From the NCBI RefSeq assembly GCF_002443255.2, contig NW_019211455.1, positions 35,183,472 through 35,247,471 of the forward strand: 64,000 bases of DNA. Direction: 5' to 3'. The DNA is from Varroa destructor (taxonomy: Eukaryota > Arthropoda > Arachnida > Mesostigmata > Varroidae). Position 1 is the first letter of the stretch; each line of letters begins with the position of its first letter. The translations under genes were made by a program, and so were the position numbers. The notes under the pieces were generated by a model that saw nothing but the letters and a program-made list of their open reading frames with translations, ran no database searches and was not told the origin of the DNA. This document shows positions 26,601 to 35,988 of the stretch, piece after piece.

Positions 26601-29600
26601 TGTTTGAAACAGAGAGATGAGAGCCTTTCTCTGTTATGAACAACCGTTGCCTGTGTTTTCTATTGTGGGTGTGTCCTTATACTATGCATGACAAGGTGTG
26701 CTCCAGAGCAGACCTGTCATTAAGAATCGGGTGAGTTCTTTTTACCTTTCTTTTTTTTTTTTACTTACCCTGGCTTTGCCGGCATTTGTATCCAGGTCGC
26801 CCATGAGATACTCTGACACTCTGTAAATGTGTAAATCAAAAAATAATTCATTAATCCAGCTCAGTTTCACTTACCCTATGAAGACGATATTCATCGCCGT
26901 AAAAGAAGCGGTACTTTGCTGATCGTGTAAGATCGCTTCGTGTTAACGACATAGTCATCATGTCTATCGGTTCTCGAAACATTATTGCTTCTGCCGCACT
27001 TCCCGATCGTTCGCATGCTTTTAAAAAATACTGAACATGGCTTGATGGATCTTTCACATGAATAGAGCCCACAGTGAGGACACCTGTCAACAAGCCACCC
27101 TTTTGGCTTTATCACTCAAACTAATACCTGCCGCACCAAACAGCGCCCTATGGTTACTTTATGAAACTTTCGACTTTTCACTTCTTAGCGACACCACAGC
27201 ACAGAACATTACACCGTTGGGCTGGATGAAATAGAATGGACACCACTCGACATCAGTTAGTCTACCACTAGTCAGCGTTAGATCCATGTGTTTGACCGAG
27301 TGGTGGTAGCGCGCCGGGAGGGGCGCGCTACCACCGTCGTCGTCGTAGCTGCCACCGGCCTTGAACAACAGCAACTACTACTTCCACCGGAGAGGGAGTG
27401 TGGGTGAGCGCTACGGTGAGTACCACAGCTGCCATGACTCCGATTACTGGCAACGATAGGGCTACTATGGAGCTGTCCCTGTCGCTTCGTTGTCAGTTCA
27501 ACAGCCAACCCATAATCGTCATCACCCCTGCTATACGTAAAGAAACGGTAGCTCTCCTTAACCACTACTTATTATTACTGTCAGTCTCTATTGCAGATGC
27601 TAAAAGGCACAACATCGGTAACAATAGGTAACTTTATTTCAGTATACTTCTTCCCACTAAAGCCATCACACCTGGCAGGAACAGTTATAATGAACAAAAT
27701 TTTTTCAAAAATGTAACAAGTTGAAAAGAAAAACTCTGCCAGATTACGCTTCGGGCTAACTTAGCCTTTTTAACCTATAATCTATGCACTAAAAACTCGA
27801 TTTCTGATACTTTAATCACGCACCTCGGCCGGAAGCACCAAATAAAGTAAAACGATGTTGCGCCTAAGTGAGTCAAAAAGTCACAGTTTTTCATTGTATA
27901 TTGTGCGTAGTCATCTTTGGCTTGACCTTCGTTAAAAGCAGCTAACCTAACTTCACACTTAAATCGCTTTGAATAATAAAGATTAGATACGGAAATATTT
28001 TGTCATAAAGCAATTTTGTATGGCATATCAAGAAAAAGCATGATCCTCGACCATTATCACGGATTAGGATCTTCGAATATTCAGCGTTAAGTTCAACAGA
28101 ACAGCTCACTCGAAAGCTTCCTTTCTCGAGTGCATACAAAGGAACTACCTTCATATGGTAATACTTAATGTGTCTTCCAACCAGATTAATCTTATATGAG
28201 GGCTCCTACCTCAGTGCGTCAAATAACAGATATGAATTCGTTAAAATCCGAAGTTGTATTACCTTTATTAACTTAGTAAATACTGCGAAGTAATTTTTGA
28301 GGCAGCAGCACGTGACATTATTATACAACGCTTGTTTATACATTGCCGATAATTAATCGGAATAATTTAGTATATTTCTCACGACAACGTACACTGCTTC
28401 GACATAGCAGTATAAGACGAGACGGTCTCATTGTCGAAAGTAATCAGCAATGTTTACCACTATTTACGCAGCTGACATACATATGTATTGTTACATTTTT
28501 CAGATCATTGGATAAGTCGAATGCAGTTAGTAGACACTTATTTGAAACTAGCGTAATGAATCCGAGACGAATGGTAAACGGATTTAATATTTTTGGTTAA
28601 AAATAGACGAAGCCAGAGTTCAGCTTAACTAAAGTCCAAGACCCAAGAAAATAAGCTACTGAAGACTCCATATGCTGGTAGAGCGGTGTTAGTAAAATGT
28701 TAGCGGTTCAGATTAGAGAATGATTGAGGTGATTATTACTGCCAGCTTAAGGTTTGTAAACATTGGACGGAGGTGTGCGTTTTAAGACCGTCAGCACGAA
28801 ATATAAATGCTACCCTTTTCCGGTTACAATCGTAGTTAAACATAAAACTCAAGTTTTGAGCCTGAACTGATGTGCAGATATCTGAAAAGCTCATTGATCG
28901 CTTTTTAAGAGGATGCCCTAAATGTCGTTTACGGATATAGGACTTTACAGCTAGGAATTTGCTACGGTGATATGAGATTTTAGCTGGCATTTTCTAACTG
29001 TGGCACCGAAGGAACCCGCACCTTCACCTGTCCTTAGTCCTGTTTCTTTTAATGGATATTTAAAAGTGTTCGAGAGATTTGCATAATCAAAGGCGCTAGA
29101 AAACTCTGTTACTGCTTCTTCTTTTCTGTAATAGATCTAATGGAAAGGAGAGATATCGTTTCCTTGAACGATTTTTTTCTATTTTTGCGAGAATACAAAG
29201 ATTTCAGAGATTTAGTCGCTGTACCTGGTCCTCTTTAAAACACAATATCAACACTGGTAGTTGCGATCCGTATCTTCGGAATAAGTGCGCTCCAATCATC
29301 TTTTATTTATCCACAACATCTACATGCAGTGAATTTTAATTAGAAGTGGAATGACATCCTGGTTTTTTTACGGTGTTACGGAAGACCAATTGATTTTTTA
29401 TAGGACTACAGCGAGACGAGCAACTGTAAAAACGTCAAAATTGGACAAGTATAGTAAATCCTATAGAAATAATTAGCCATGTTTTTTTTGATAGTGTCTT
29501 TAGCCCTTCAAACAATGAAGAATTATCTAAAACGTGTCAGGGCATACTATGCGATATAGACTTTTGCGACAAATTTCACGATTAAAATATCGCACATATA

Positions 29601-29696
29601 CGATGCCTAGATCAAGGAAGGCCACATTTTTCTCAGAAACAATGGAAAAAATCAAAACAATGTATATATTGTTATATATATAAAATAATATAACCA

Positions 29697-29741
<45 letters not shown>

Positions 29742-32700
29742 GGCAGTCTGTCTCCTGAGAGACCAGCAGCGTTTCGCTCTAATATTATACAATAATTAAT
29801 TTATTATATTGTCGCCGTCATTCGCTACTTTTTTGTATAGGTCTCAACCAAATGATTTACTTCGTCTCGTCAAGAATTTCCTGTCTGTCCTGTCAAAGAA
29901 ACAGTCAGAAAGTTCATTCACTGTATATAAAAATCTGGAAAATATTATGAATGAAAAATGATCTTTCGTTTAAGCTCTTGTGGACTAATTTTATAGTACC
30001 GACCCCATTCTCTGCCACTCATGAGACGAATTTTGCTTTACCTATAGGGTCCTTTTTAACAAAAACAGTGAACTCACCATCATTTCCACGCCATTTATGG
30101 TTATTTACACAACTGCCAATAGTGTTATGTTATCATCATTCTGGAATAATGTTATCTGTTAACCTAGCTACATCTAATTTTTGTTTAAATTAGAAGCCTT
30201 TTTTCCCCACCTCAGCCTTAATTATACTTCTCGGTTTTCCAACATTACTGCGTTCTTGTGTACTCCTTATGAGACTCAAATATTGGGGTCAAGTAGTATA
30301 TATTTCAGCTTGATTAGTTGCGATATAGGTTATTATTTACGCTATCTTCTCCAAGGTGTTCACTACAAAGGTAGACTTCTTGTAATTGCTTCCAAATATA
30401 ATCCAGCTAATAATTTCTTAGCGGTACGACTTAAAAGTGCCATCAAATTATAAGTCTACTGAAAAATTATACATTTTATAAAAACATGATTATTATAGAT
30501 TGTGCCCATATGTGAAAAACACTCCTAAAAGTACTATAGTTTTCTAATAACCAGTTATTCGTGTCTTTAGAAATAGCTCTGCTGTGAAACGATCAGTTAC
30601 CATACCGGTAGACCATGTTTAGTAAGTACTACGCGTTGCAAGAGATTGAAAATCGTCGACGGTGTTTTAGTCACATACGTGTAATTAAGTTACTTGAAAT
30701 GAACAGATGTCGAGAAATTTGTTTATTGTGTAGCTCAACACTAAGTTAAAGAAGCTTAATTAATACTTTATAATAACATAAGTCTCTCAAAGTAAAAAAC
30801 CTAAAATATTTCAGGTAAGTAAAGTAAAAAATGAAAAAAATAAAAATGTTTTAGCCTACCTGCTGCTAAAAGCGAGAGCCAGTTGATCAATTGCATCGTA
30901 AATCATCTGGGAGTTATTTTCAATTGCTGAGTCACTTTCTTCGTAATTGTAGTTCTTCACGTTTTGTATAAGATTACTTGCACTGAGAAGGAGCACCGAA
31001 CTTTGGATGGGTGAGTACTTCTGAAGGATCTCGCGAAGGATCCGAAGTACCTCGCCTAGTCTCTCATGGGCTGACACCAGCAGCTCAGTGTTATTCAGCC
31101 TTTCTAAAAAAGTCATCCCGCAAGCAAGAACTAGCTATTAAAAATGAAGAATCTATCAAAATAAGTGAGTAAGAAGCATTGGGAGAGTAGCAACAATTCA
31201 ACGAAATATGTAGGTCGGTTTCCAAACGGCTTACAACTTTCGAGTATGCATGTTCAAAAAAAATACAATAGTAATGTATCTTACAAAAAGATTGAATAAT
31301 AAATTAATTATAAGAGACCGTACATGAAAGCTATCTTTCCTTTATTAAATTATTGTATTGTCAACCTTTTGAGGCATATCAAGTGTCGAGACAAAAAAAG
31401 ATGTACCACTTATTAACGTTTTTCTGGTCATAGACTAACTGTATAATTCCATCATAAGAATTACCTCTTTCCGTCACGAAAACATGCTTGAGCTTGCCAA
31501 GGGCTTCCTTGAAATTTCGAACGTCATGGGTGAGTGCTAATAGGTCTTCTCGTTCCACCACTATTGCTCCGCTAGCAGGACCCGTCACTATAAAGGATAC
31601 TAAGCCAGTTACTTTATATTAGTTCTTTTAACAACTTCTGGATTAGATACATCAGTTTACCTCTTCTACATTAACCACGTTCTATGCACATATCTTTTAG
31701 CTTGTATGGTTCTGCTAAAAGGAAACGAAGGTCAATAAAAAACGCACCAAAAAACCCAAAAAAGACTGTCACGCACTATTGTAATTATACATAAAGAGCT
31801 AATTAAGGTAAACCTAGTAAACGTTTAGGTTCTAGTGGTCTTGTAGGTTGACAAGACTTAACAATATGCAATGTGTTAAAGCAATACGCTTTAAAGACGC
31901 GCATTTCAAAACAGCGGCTTCCGAAATGCCTTGATATCTGTTCTAATGCATCCGAACAAAAGGTAATTAAAATCGCTCGTAATAAGAGTTTTTTATAAGC
32001 TAGATATAAGATGGAAATTGTACGAAAAAGATACGATGGAAGTCTCAAGAAAAAACTGTTACGACATACAACGGAAATTATATTCCATCCAATATATTTC
32101 TGCGATCTGTGATTCAGTTTACGAATTATCAGATTTAACTTTTTTATGATGAAGCATCCTCTGAACTTGTCTCGGTATCTGCACATGGTACCATATTTTG
32201 TTTTCTGTTTATTTTAACCCGATTTTGTACCCAGGAAATAATCATACACAGATCCACGACACCAGTGTGGTGATCAAGATTCACAAATATATTGATGTGT
32301 CCAATCAATCATTGGAAAGTGCTACTTAAAGTACTTTATGATGAGGAGTCACTGAGATCCCATTCTTGCGAATAGACTCTAGGAGTATTCCAGTCGATTC
32401 ATTTTTTAGGCTCAGTAAGATTCAGACTTATCGAAATGGGTTCTTCATAATGCGCGTTCGCAACTGTCGCGTTGGAACATATATTTTTCAAGCAAATAGT
32501 CACGTTAGGATTATATTTTCACTTTAAGCTTTGAGACAGAGGCTAGAAAGATGAGGACGAGCTCAACATTGAGCAACATGTATATTATTGGGTTTCTTGA
32601 TTTAAATGTAGTGTAACGAGTACCAGCGACCACCCTTTGGATGTCCTAGTAGCGCGTTTTTTTGCGCGAATAAGTGGAGCTCTTGCGTGAGCCGGGACGC

Positions 32701-34500
32701 AAATTTTACAAAACAATTACACCAGATTCACGAGTTTCTTGAAATATAGCTAGCACGTGTGACTCACGCTGAACATAACAGCATATCGAAAAGAAAATTT
32801 TAATGTGGGCCTCAACCAAAACCCAAACGATTCTGTCGTTTAAAAAAGTTGGGATAGTAGTTTTTTGGGTTGATTAGAATATGCAACGATCAATCTTATG
32901 CAAACGAATCACCTGAAAGCTGTTATTAATGTTGCAACCGTGCCAAAACAACTCGCTTGTTTGCGATATCTACAAACCTTATTTCTTTTATCATGAATGT
33001 GAGATGAAAACAATAATGTGAAATTAAGACTGCTTAACCACGAACCATTCTCTCTAAGTGTATATTTGACTGACTTCGAATTTCAAATACCTTGCGCGAA
33101 AAAGCTAAAGGTGACGGTAACGTCATATCAGCGCCTCTTAGTAAAAGTTGATATATAACATTTGTTCTTACTAAATAAACAGAAATCAATCTCAAAGGAT
33201 TAATGACATATTTATACTGATGCACAGAGAAGTAGACACCCGCGGCATAATGAAAAATTTACGGTTAAGCTACACTTTACATTAAAATCGGACGGTGACA
33301 TCTACTCTAAGTGCAATATTCTCATTAAACCATTTGTTAATGTATATACGTATATGCGTACATTGGGCTGCGGACTGCTGAGTAATCTGTTGTTGGAGGC
33401 CGCGATTGGAAACCGCAATCCCTGGTCCCCCTGTAAGACATTGATGATGGTGATGCAGATGGCGATGCTCGGGAAAATCACACGAATTTACCGACGTCAT
33501 CGAGACAGATCGACTAATTGGATCTGCCAAGGGTAGAGCTGAAGCTGACGCACCCGAACCCCCGCTTCCGGCACCTCCTCCACCCATCAGAGATGATGAA
33601 CTCGGGTTACGGCTATGGTATGACGGGCGGCGGCTCTCTGAGAGCGGTCCTGAGGTAGTTTCAGGAGTCAACATACATGCACACACAGCATATATCGAGA
33701 GACACAGTAGAGCATAACGCAGAAGTAACAGCAGCAAAAATAACAATGATATAGCGACAAATAGAATAGCAGAAAGAACACAGAACAGAAATAACGTGTA
33801 CATGAGCCAAATGATTTTAGTATGATTTTTGGCCCCCAAATAACCGGTGTAGTGCACGGAATTCACGGAGGTTAACGAAGGACGTCTTGAAAACCGGTGC
33901 AAAACATACCTATGAAATGAGGGCAGTAGTTAGAGTTAGCTCTTAGGGAACAAAAAGTAAAGAAATAGAAAGAGAAATGGGGCAGGGGGGACAGTCGGAA
34001 TCAGACCAACAAAGCTTAAGTCGAAGTGATAGTATGGTGGGAGGTAGATGTCCAGGGTCCTGGCGGGGCCAATGGAAGCCGTAGGAAGACCAGAAGCCAC
34101 GAGGACCAAAATACGAACGTGGACTAGCGGAAGTGGTCGTTGGCGGCGGAATGGTTGGCGGGGTGGCCGCAGATTTCATGACAGTGGTGTTGGCGCTGAT
34201 ACACGCGTTCGTACTGGCAGAGGAATCGCCAATGGAAACAGCAGATACTGACGCACTTCGCGTTGAGACTCTGCGCCGCTTCGAATGTTTTCGATACTTG
34301 CCGGCTGGCTGCTGGTGGCCGGCACGGTGGGGACAGTGACTTTCATGACTCTGGTGGGGGGAACTTGCGCTTCCCGCACTGCCCGGCGCTGCCTGACTGC
34401 TTGCATAGATCGACAAGGTGGACGACGAGGATTGCTGGTCCTGCTCCCGCAGCTTGCAGGACGCTGGGCTATTACGACCGGACTCATCCGGCTGGAATGT
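14402..34500 (-). CDS. Rho GTPase-activating protein, ARHGAP29/ARHGAP45/GMIP family (F-BAR, C1, RhoGAP); 13 exons chained
   Basis: Whole-gene entry; exons are listed separately. Exons in coding order: 34500-34115, 33909-33845, 33649-33362, 31587-31465, 31103-30860, 26820-26769, (one missing), 22271-22128, 21916-21660, 19503-17903, 17799-17596, 17103-16825, 15891-15340, 14678-14402. All joins are in phase except 26820-26769 to 22271-22128, where a short exon must be missing. They total about 1,490 codons. Family members are cytosolic or membrane-associated proteins that bend or sense membrane through the F-BAR domain and switch off Rho by stimulating GTP hydrolysis. The domain order and many diagnostic stretches (LKLYLRQLPEPLL, GIYRVS, LGIVFGPTLLR, LCESSRLYEPGSQY) match the vertebrate paralogues; invertebrates usually have one gene corresponding to all three. 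The first exon, start codon and promoter were not found. Family assignment is firm; the three most 5' exons are less certain. Confidence 0.93.
15340..15891 (-). CDS. RhoGAP gene, long tail exon with clustered Cys/His
   Basis: The acceptor ttttgtttag leads into NVHATWSLPSEPSEDKETS, in phase with the previous exon. Near the end it encodes paired cysteines (HCEFCGAGDQQ, LCSSCYKS, GCHHCHSC), spaced like a small zinc-binding module, which I do not recognise from the vertebrate proteins. Two donors lie 4 nt apart: AAAG|gtacgt (end 15344) and GGTAC|gtaata (end 15340). Only the second keeps the last exon in frame. Confidence 0.85.
16825..17103 (-). CDS. RhoGAP gene, tail exon
   Basis: The acceptor ttccattatag and donor GAAAAAAA|gtaagt give phase 2 to phase 2, joining to make DDFK-LDSARRESAKEGVG. 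The rest is Ser/Thr/Asn-rich (NITSALQGISSSSHDLN, INTSDKNTSSLRSN) and is probably disordered. No known motif was seen. Both splice sites are strong and the phase agrees with both neighbours. Confidence 0.85.
17596..17799 (-). CDS. RhoGAP gene, end of RhoGAP domain and basic linker
   Basis: The acceptor ttgtactattttag and donor TTTAA|gtatgt bound 204 nt, phase 2 to phase 2. It encodes VIELLITYVDEIFDTDMRDK, completing the RhoGAP fold (HQSR-VIELLITY matches HQAR-VIETLIVHY in human ARHGAP45). A Ser/Arg-rich stretch follows (VPRSKSGSFRRRSDRSGSRR) that carries several possible basophilic kinase sites. Confidence 0.94.
17903..19503 (-). CDS. RhoGAP gene, main exon: end of F-BAR, C1 zinc finger, most of the RhoGAP domain
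   Basis: This 1,601-nt exon follows the acceptor gcattgcag. About 130 residues complete the F-BAR coiled coil (YIQRQHEYEKARERG, Lys/Glu-rich helix, LIVQCDNTMKAVTVAYFQLQ). Next comes the family signature LCESSRLYEPGSQYTEFV and a Ser-rich linker. The C1 domain (about 18642-18508) has His, Cys-x2-Cys, Cys-x2-Cys, His-x2-Cys and a final Cys in order, including CRECDSYVYFQGVECSEC. The RhoGAP domain starts near 18480, with VPFIVKKC, GIYRVS (the catalytic arginine finger), VLKLYLRQLPEPLL and LGIVFGPTLLR. All key residues are intact, so the enzyme should be active. The exon ends TCG AG|gtacat in phase 2, completing Arg with the next exon. Confidence 0.97.
21129..21160. repeat. TAGA-type microsatellite
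   Basis: Imperfect run of tagatagc/tagatagt/tagatagata units, about 32 bp, inside a RhoGAP intron and about 60 bp upstream of a SINE. Confidence 0.85.
21218..21355 (+). mobile_element. tRNA-derived SINE, copy 1
   Basis: The head reads like a tRNA: an A-box-like gatagcgcagcgggtgacg and a near-perfect B box ggttcgaattc (21287-21297), followed by gggcgtagacg. The same head, the cgtagacg join and a downstream body with ctg-gagc and a gcc-ag end occur in two other copies (minus strand, 41892-42030 and 61766-61910). Sequence after the B box does not fold back to pair as a tRNA acceptor stem, so this is a SINE, not a tRNA gene. It lies in the RhoGAP intron, antisense to the gene. Confidence 0.8.
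21660..21916 (-). CDS. RhoGAP gene, F-BAR exon 2
   Basis: The exon encodes EAEHARNLLKLAQTMRPLL, then SIYCTAIDQDLDNANNCL, NEHDKMRKQIKEAWQRELKK and a final Met; it ends ATG|gttggt in phase 0. It matches the central F-BAR helices of ARHGAP29 (LAEATR, FMPLQSLF, KEIKELWKQEQNKM). The acceptor is a tandem tagtag; the second site (exon start 21916) gives KRAQL-EAEHARN, which aligns without a gap, whereas the first (21919) inserts an extra Val. Confidence 0.95.
22128..22271 (-). CDS. RhoGAP gene, F-BAR exon 1
   Basis: The acceptor tttctcacag is followed by AA TCG GTG, encoding SVSLTAQDVDARLMRLNEGV, ECALRRAKVWSKYAKDVMTY and VEKRAQL. This is the first long helix of the F-BAR (FCH) domain, with the family's AK-W-KYAKD signature. 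The exon must end at CTAG before gcaggt, a GC donor. The only nearby GT donor (CTAGGCAG|gtgtcg) would shift the next exon out of frame into a stop. Confidence 0.93.
22272..26768 (-). other. RhoGAP intron region with at least one unfound exon
   Basis: Reading phase requires an exon of length 3n+1 here (phase 0 in, phase 1 out), encoding roughly 15-40 residues. I scanned for a matching acceptor and donor pair and found none convincing. Otherwise the sequence is AT-rich and anonymous. Confidence 0.7.
26769..26820 (-). CDS. RhoGAP gene, short exon VSEYLMGDLDTNAGKAR
   Basis: Only 52 nt. The acceptor is catttacag and the donor is AGG|gtaagt. Phase 2 entry from the previous exon regenerates Arg, giving AFSS-R-VSEYLMGDLD. 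Human ARHGAP45 has AFSSTVSEFLMGEVD and ARHGAP29 has NFLMGDVG at the same place. The exon ends in phase 0, while the next recognised exon (22271) needs one leading base. An exon of length 3n+1 must therefore lie between; the vertebrate proteins have about 30-40 residues there. Confidence 0.92.
26875..27083 (-). other. Exon-like open segment inside a RhoGAP intron
   Basis: The acceptor cttgttgacag and a near-perfect donor AGG|gtaagt bound 209 nt encoding GVLTVGSIHVKDPSSHVQYF through SAKYRFFYGDEYRLHR. Its phases (1 in, 0 out) do not fit between the flanking exons 31103-30860 and 26820-26769, so it is not a simple cassette. It could be an alternative exon that skips 26820-26769, part of a nested gene, or chance. 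I do not recognise the protein. Confidence 0.35.
27159..27374 (-). other. ORF in GC-rich intronic island, unidentified
   Basis: The frame encodes AGGSYDDDGGSAPLPARYHH and then LTDVEWCPFYFIQPNGVMFC before a stop. A possible acceptor (gttgttcaag) precedes it. It lies in a GC-rich patch (about 27290-27480) within an AT-rich intron, beside other open frames on both strands. The second half looks protein-like but is not recognised. Confidence 0.25.
27302..27335. repeat. Perfect 14-bp GC-rich inverted repeat
   Basis: The arm ggtggtagcgcgcc (27302-27315) and its exact complement ggcgcgctaccacc (27322-27335) are separated by the 6-nt loop gggagg. It would form a very stable hairpin in RNA from either strand. 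Confidence 0.9.
29699..29740. repeat. (TA)n microsatellite
   Basis: About 20 uninterrupted AT dinucleotides within a RhoGAP intron. Confidence 0.95.
30860..31103 (-). CDS. RhoGAP gene, pre-F-BAR helical exon
   Basis: The exon has 244 nt, phase 1 start after acttttttag and phase 2 end at AGCAGCAG|gtaggc. It encodes ERLNNTELLVSAHERLGEVL through KNYNYEESDSAIENN to IDQLALAFSS. It aligns with the ARHGAP45/ARHGAP29 region carrying HECLGEALRVMHQIISKY and LETIAVAFSS. The helical, Leu-heptad-like pattern fits the known helical extension before the F-BAR domain. Confidence 0.93.
31465..31587 (-). CDS. RhoGAP gene, exon starting the conserved pre-F-BAR segment
   Basis: The acceptor atcctttatag and donor GAAAGAG|gtaatt bound 123 nt, phase 1 to phase 1. 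It encodes TGPASGAIVVERE, then LLALTHDVRNFKEALGKLKH and VFVTER. This aligns with the human ARHGAP45 segment that reads HLLADVARFAEGLEKLKE, which lies N-terminal to the F-BAR domain. The match fixes both the family and the reading frame. Confidence 0.9.
31588..33361 (-). other. RhoGAP intron
   Basis: AT-rich intron between the Ser/Gly-rich exon and the conserved pre-F-BAR exon. The ORF at 32186-31803 has no recognisable protein content. Confidence 0.6.
33362..33649 (-). CDS. RhoGAP gene, Ser/Gly-rich exon with His cluster
   Basis: A good acceptor (actacctcag) is followed by an in-phase frame encoding PLSESRRPSYHSRNPSSSS, a Gly/Ser/Ala run, RSVSMTSVNS, a His cluster (HRHLHHHHQ) and a Gln-rich end. 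The exon ends at CAA T before gtacgc (phase 1). That joins TG ACG of the exon at 31587 to give a Leu-Thr junction with no stop. The content is low-complexity, so similarity searches will be weak; the support is the phase match and the GC content relative to flanking AT-rich intron. Confidence 0.68.
33845..33909 (-). CDS. RhoGAP gene, small Ser-rich exon
   Basis: The 65-nt exon encodes YVLHRFSRRPSLTSVNSVHYT. It starts after a tttcatag acceptor (phase 2) and ends at ACACCG before gttatt (phase 1), a weak donor. RRPSLTSVNS resembles RSVSMTSVNS in the following exon and looks like a basophilic kinase or 14-3-3-type motif, which supports it being coding. The frame runs on past the donor as a hydrophobic Leu-rich stretch, which I take to be intron read-through. 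Confidence 0.55.
34115..34500 (-). CDS. RhoGAP gene, putative N-terminal exon (Ser/Pro-rich)
   Basis: An acceptor with sequence ctgttacag is followed at 34500 by an open frame beginning TFQPDESGRNSPASCK and continuing through SSSSTLSIYASS and a Pro/Thr/Ser-rich stretch. The composition suggests a disordered N-terminal region. The frame stays open to 33943. I end the exon at 34115 (TTC then gtattt) only because that donor gives the phase needed by the next exon; the donor is weak and the true end could differ. A second frame open on the same strand (34487-34176) is probably a shadow. Nothing upstream joins convincingly, so the start of translation lies further 5'. Confidence 0.6.
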
Positions 34501-35823
34501 CTGTAACAGATTCAGGAATATTATATCTAACTGTTATAGCAGTAGCAAACAATGCTTCTTGGCACGCCTCTAATTAGATAATGGATGGATATAATAAACG
34601 TTTTTTTAAGACTGAAATCGTTCGACACAAATAAAAAAATAATATATATATACATACTTTTTCTTTGATCTAAAGAATACCCGACCTGTACAACTTAAAC
34701 TAGTTGTGGACGCTCTATCAATATGTTACACTAACCTCATTACCCTATCGCGGCGTTTTTGTTGCAGCTTTATCATGAACCAGTTTCAATTTACCCATTG
34801 CTTTCGACAAGCAATTTTACCGAGTTATCCCATTAAAATATTTTAGCAAATCCATCAGATGGGTGCAATAGTTCTATTATCTACCCTTTACTTGTTCAAT
34901 CAAAAAACAGCAATGTATATCGAAATGCCTATTTGCTTTAGTTCAACTTCTCTGAAGAATTTTAGATATTTTTACAAGTTTTAGAAAAGTGACTGGTGTT
35001 TATAAAGATTCCGAAATCTACAAAAAAAAGTTTAGCAGAAATCTTACACATTTTCACATTTCCAAATTTTGCACATTTTTTGGAAATTTGCATATTTCCT
35101 ACTATTAAAAACAATACAGTTCTACGAAAAGTACCTTCAAATAATTAATACAGGTAAACTTCTTCATATGCTATTGTCTTGTAGTTAAACATGAAAGTAA
35201 CATAATAGTAATGAGAAGTTTATGACAAACATTTTTGGGAAAATTATAATCAAACGTTTACTAGAAGTACTAATTTTAAATTAATCGAACCATATTAATT
35301 TTAGAAAGAAACAACTTCAAATTGAAAGATATTTCAAGAAGATTGATTTCAAATCCTTTTCTTCAGATGTAAAAAATTGTGTCTTTTTAAAATCAGCGCA
35401 GACTGTTGTCGCTTGTTTATAATTTACCTCTAAATAAAGACCAATCATTGGGATTTTTTTAAAAATAAAAAATGTATTTCATCATAATATTATACTTTTG
35501 TTATATAGCTATATATATATAGCTATAAATATTATTGCAAATTGCGATCCATCGTATTGTATATTATATACAGATATCCTTAATAAGCGCGTTCATCTAA
35601 TGTACCTACGGTTTTTGAAATTAACAATTAAAGCTCCTAATACTTTATTTTAAAAGTTTCCTTCTCTAAATTCTTATATAACTTATAAAAAATAACTCTT
35701 TTGAATAGTGATCATGAGTGTCACGCTATTAATACTTTCAGTCTACTTTTCTCTCGGTATATACATCCCACAACTAATTTTGTTGTAAACTGGGTGTAGG
35801 TTTTATAGGTTAAAGAGTCTTAC
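34501..35823. other. No gene seen; probable 5' intron
   Basis: Very AT-rich. It contains a short AT palindrome at 35504-35527 (tatagct, ten AT bases, agctata). Confidence 0.5.
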
Positions 35824-35988
35824 TTTAAAACCCTATGATGCTTTTGCAATGGTTCATCGTCTTTCTTAAAAATAGGTGGTGTTTTATTCAATACGGTTTT
35901 GATATACGCACACATTTTGCTTTTATACGGTTTCGTTCCTACCAAAGAAACTAGGCGCTTTGATGCCACACTGACTTCTTCACTATCG
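35824..35988 (-). CDS. Putative exon, unidentified (possibly RhoGAP N-terminus)
   Basis: A strong acceptor (ttgtctttttctag) and donor (TTTTAAA|gtaaga) bound a 165-nt frame, phase 2 to phase 2. It encodes DSEEVSVASKRLVSLVGTKP, YKSKMCAYIKTVLNKTPPIF and KKDDEPLQKHHRVL. It reads like a real exon and lies on the same strand upstream of the RhoGAP gene. Joined directly to the exon at 34500 the phase would select the less protein-like frame there, so at least one exon would have to lie between. I do not recognise the product. Confidence 0.5.

Noticed and set aside
33654..33844. Hydrophobic Leu-rich stretch in the 33902-33282 minus frame, like a membrane segment
   Set aside because: It lies between a donor and an acceptor that join in phase. 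It is most simply intron read-through, and the family has no membrane segment there.
34048..34577. Several overlapping plus-strand ORFs and a second minus frame (34487-34176)
   Set aside because: They are open only because of the GC-rich Ser/Pro exon on the minus strand; the TFQPDESGRNSP frame follows the acceptor and has the expected composition.
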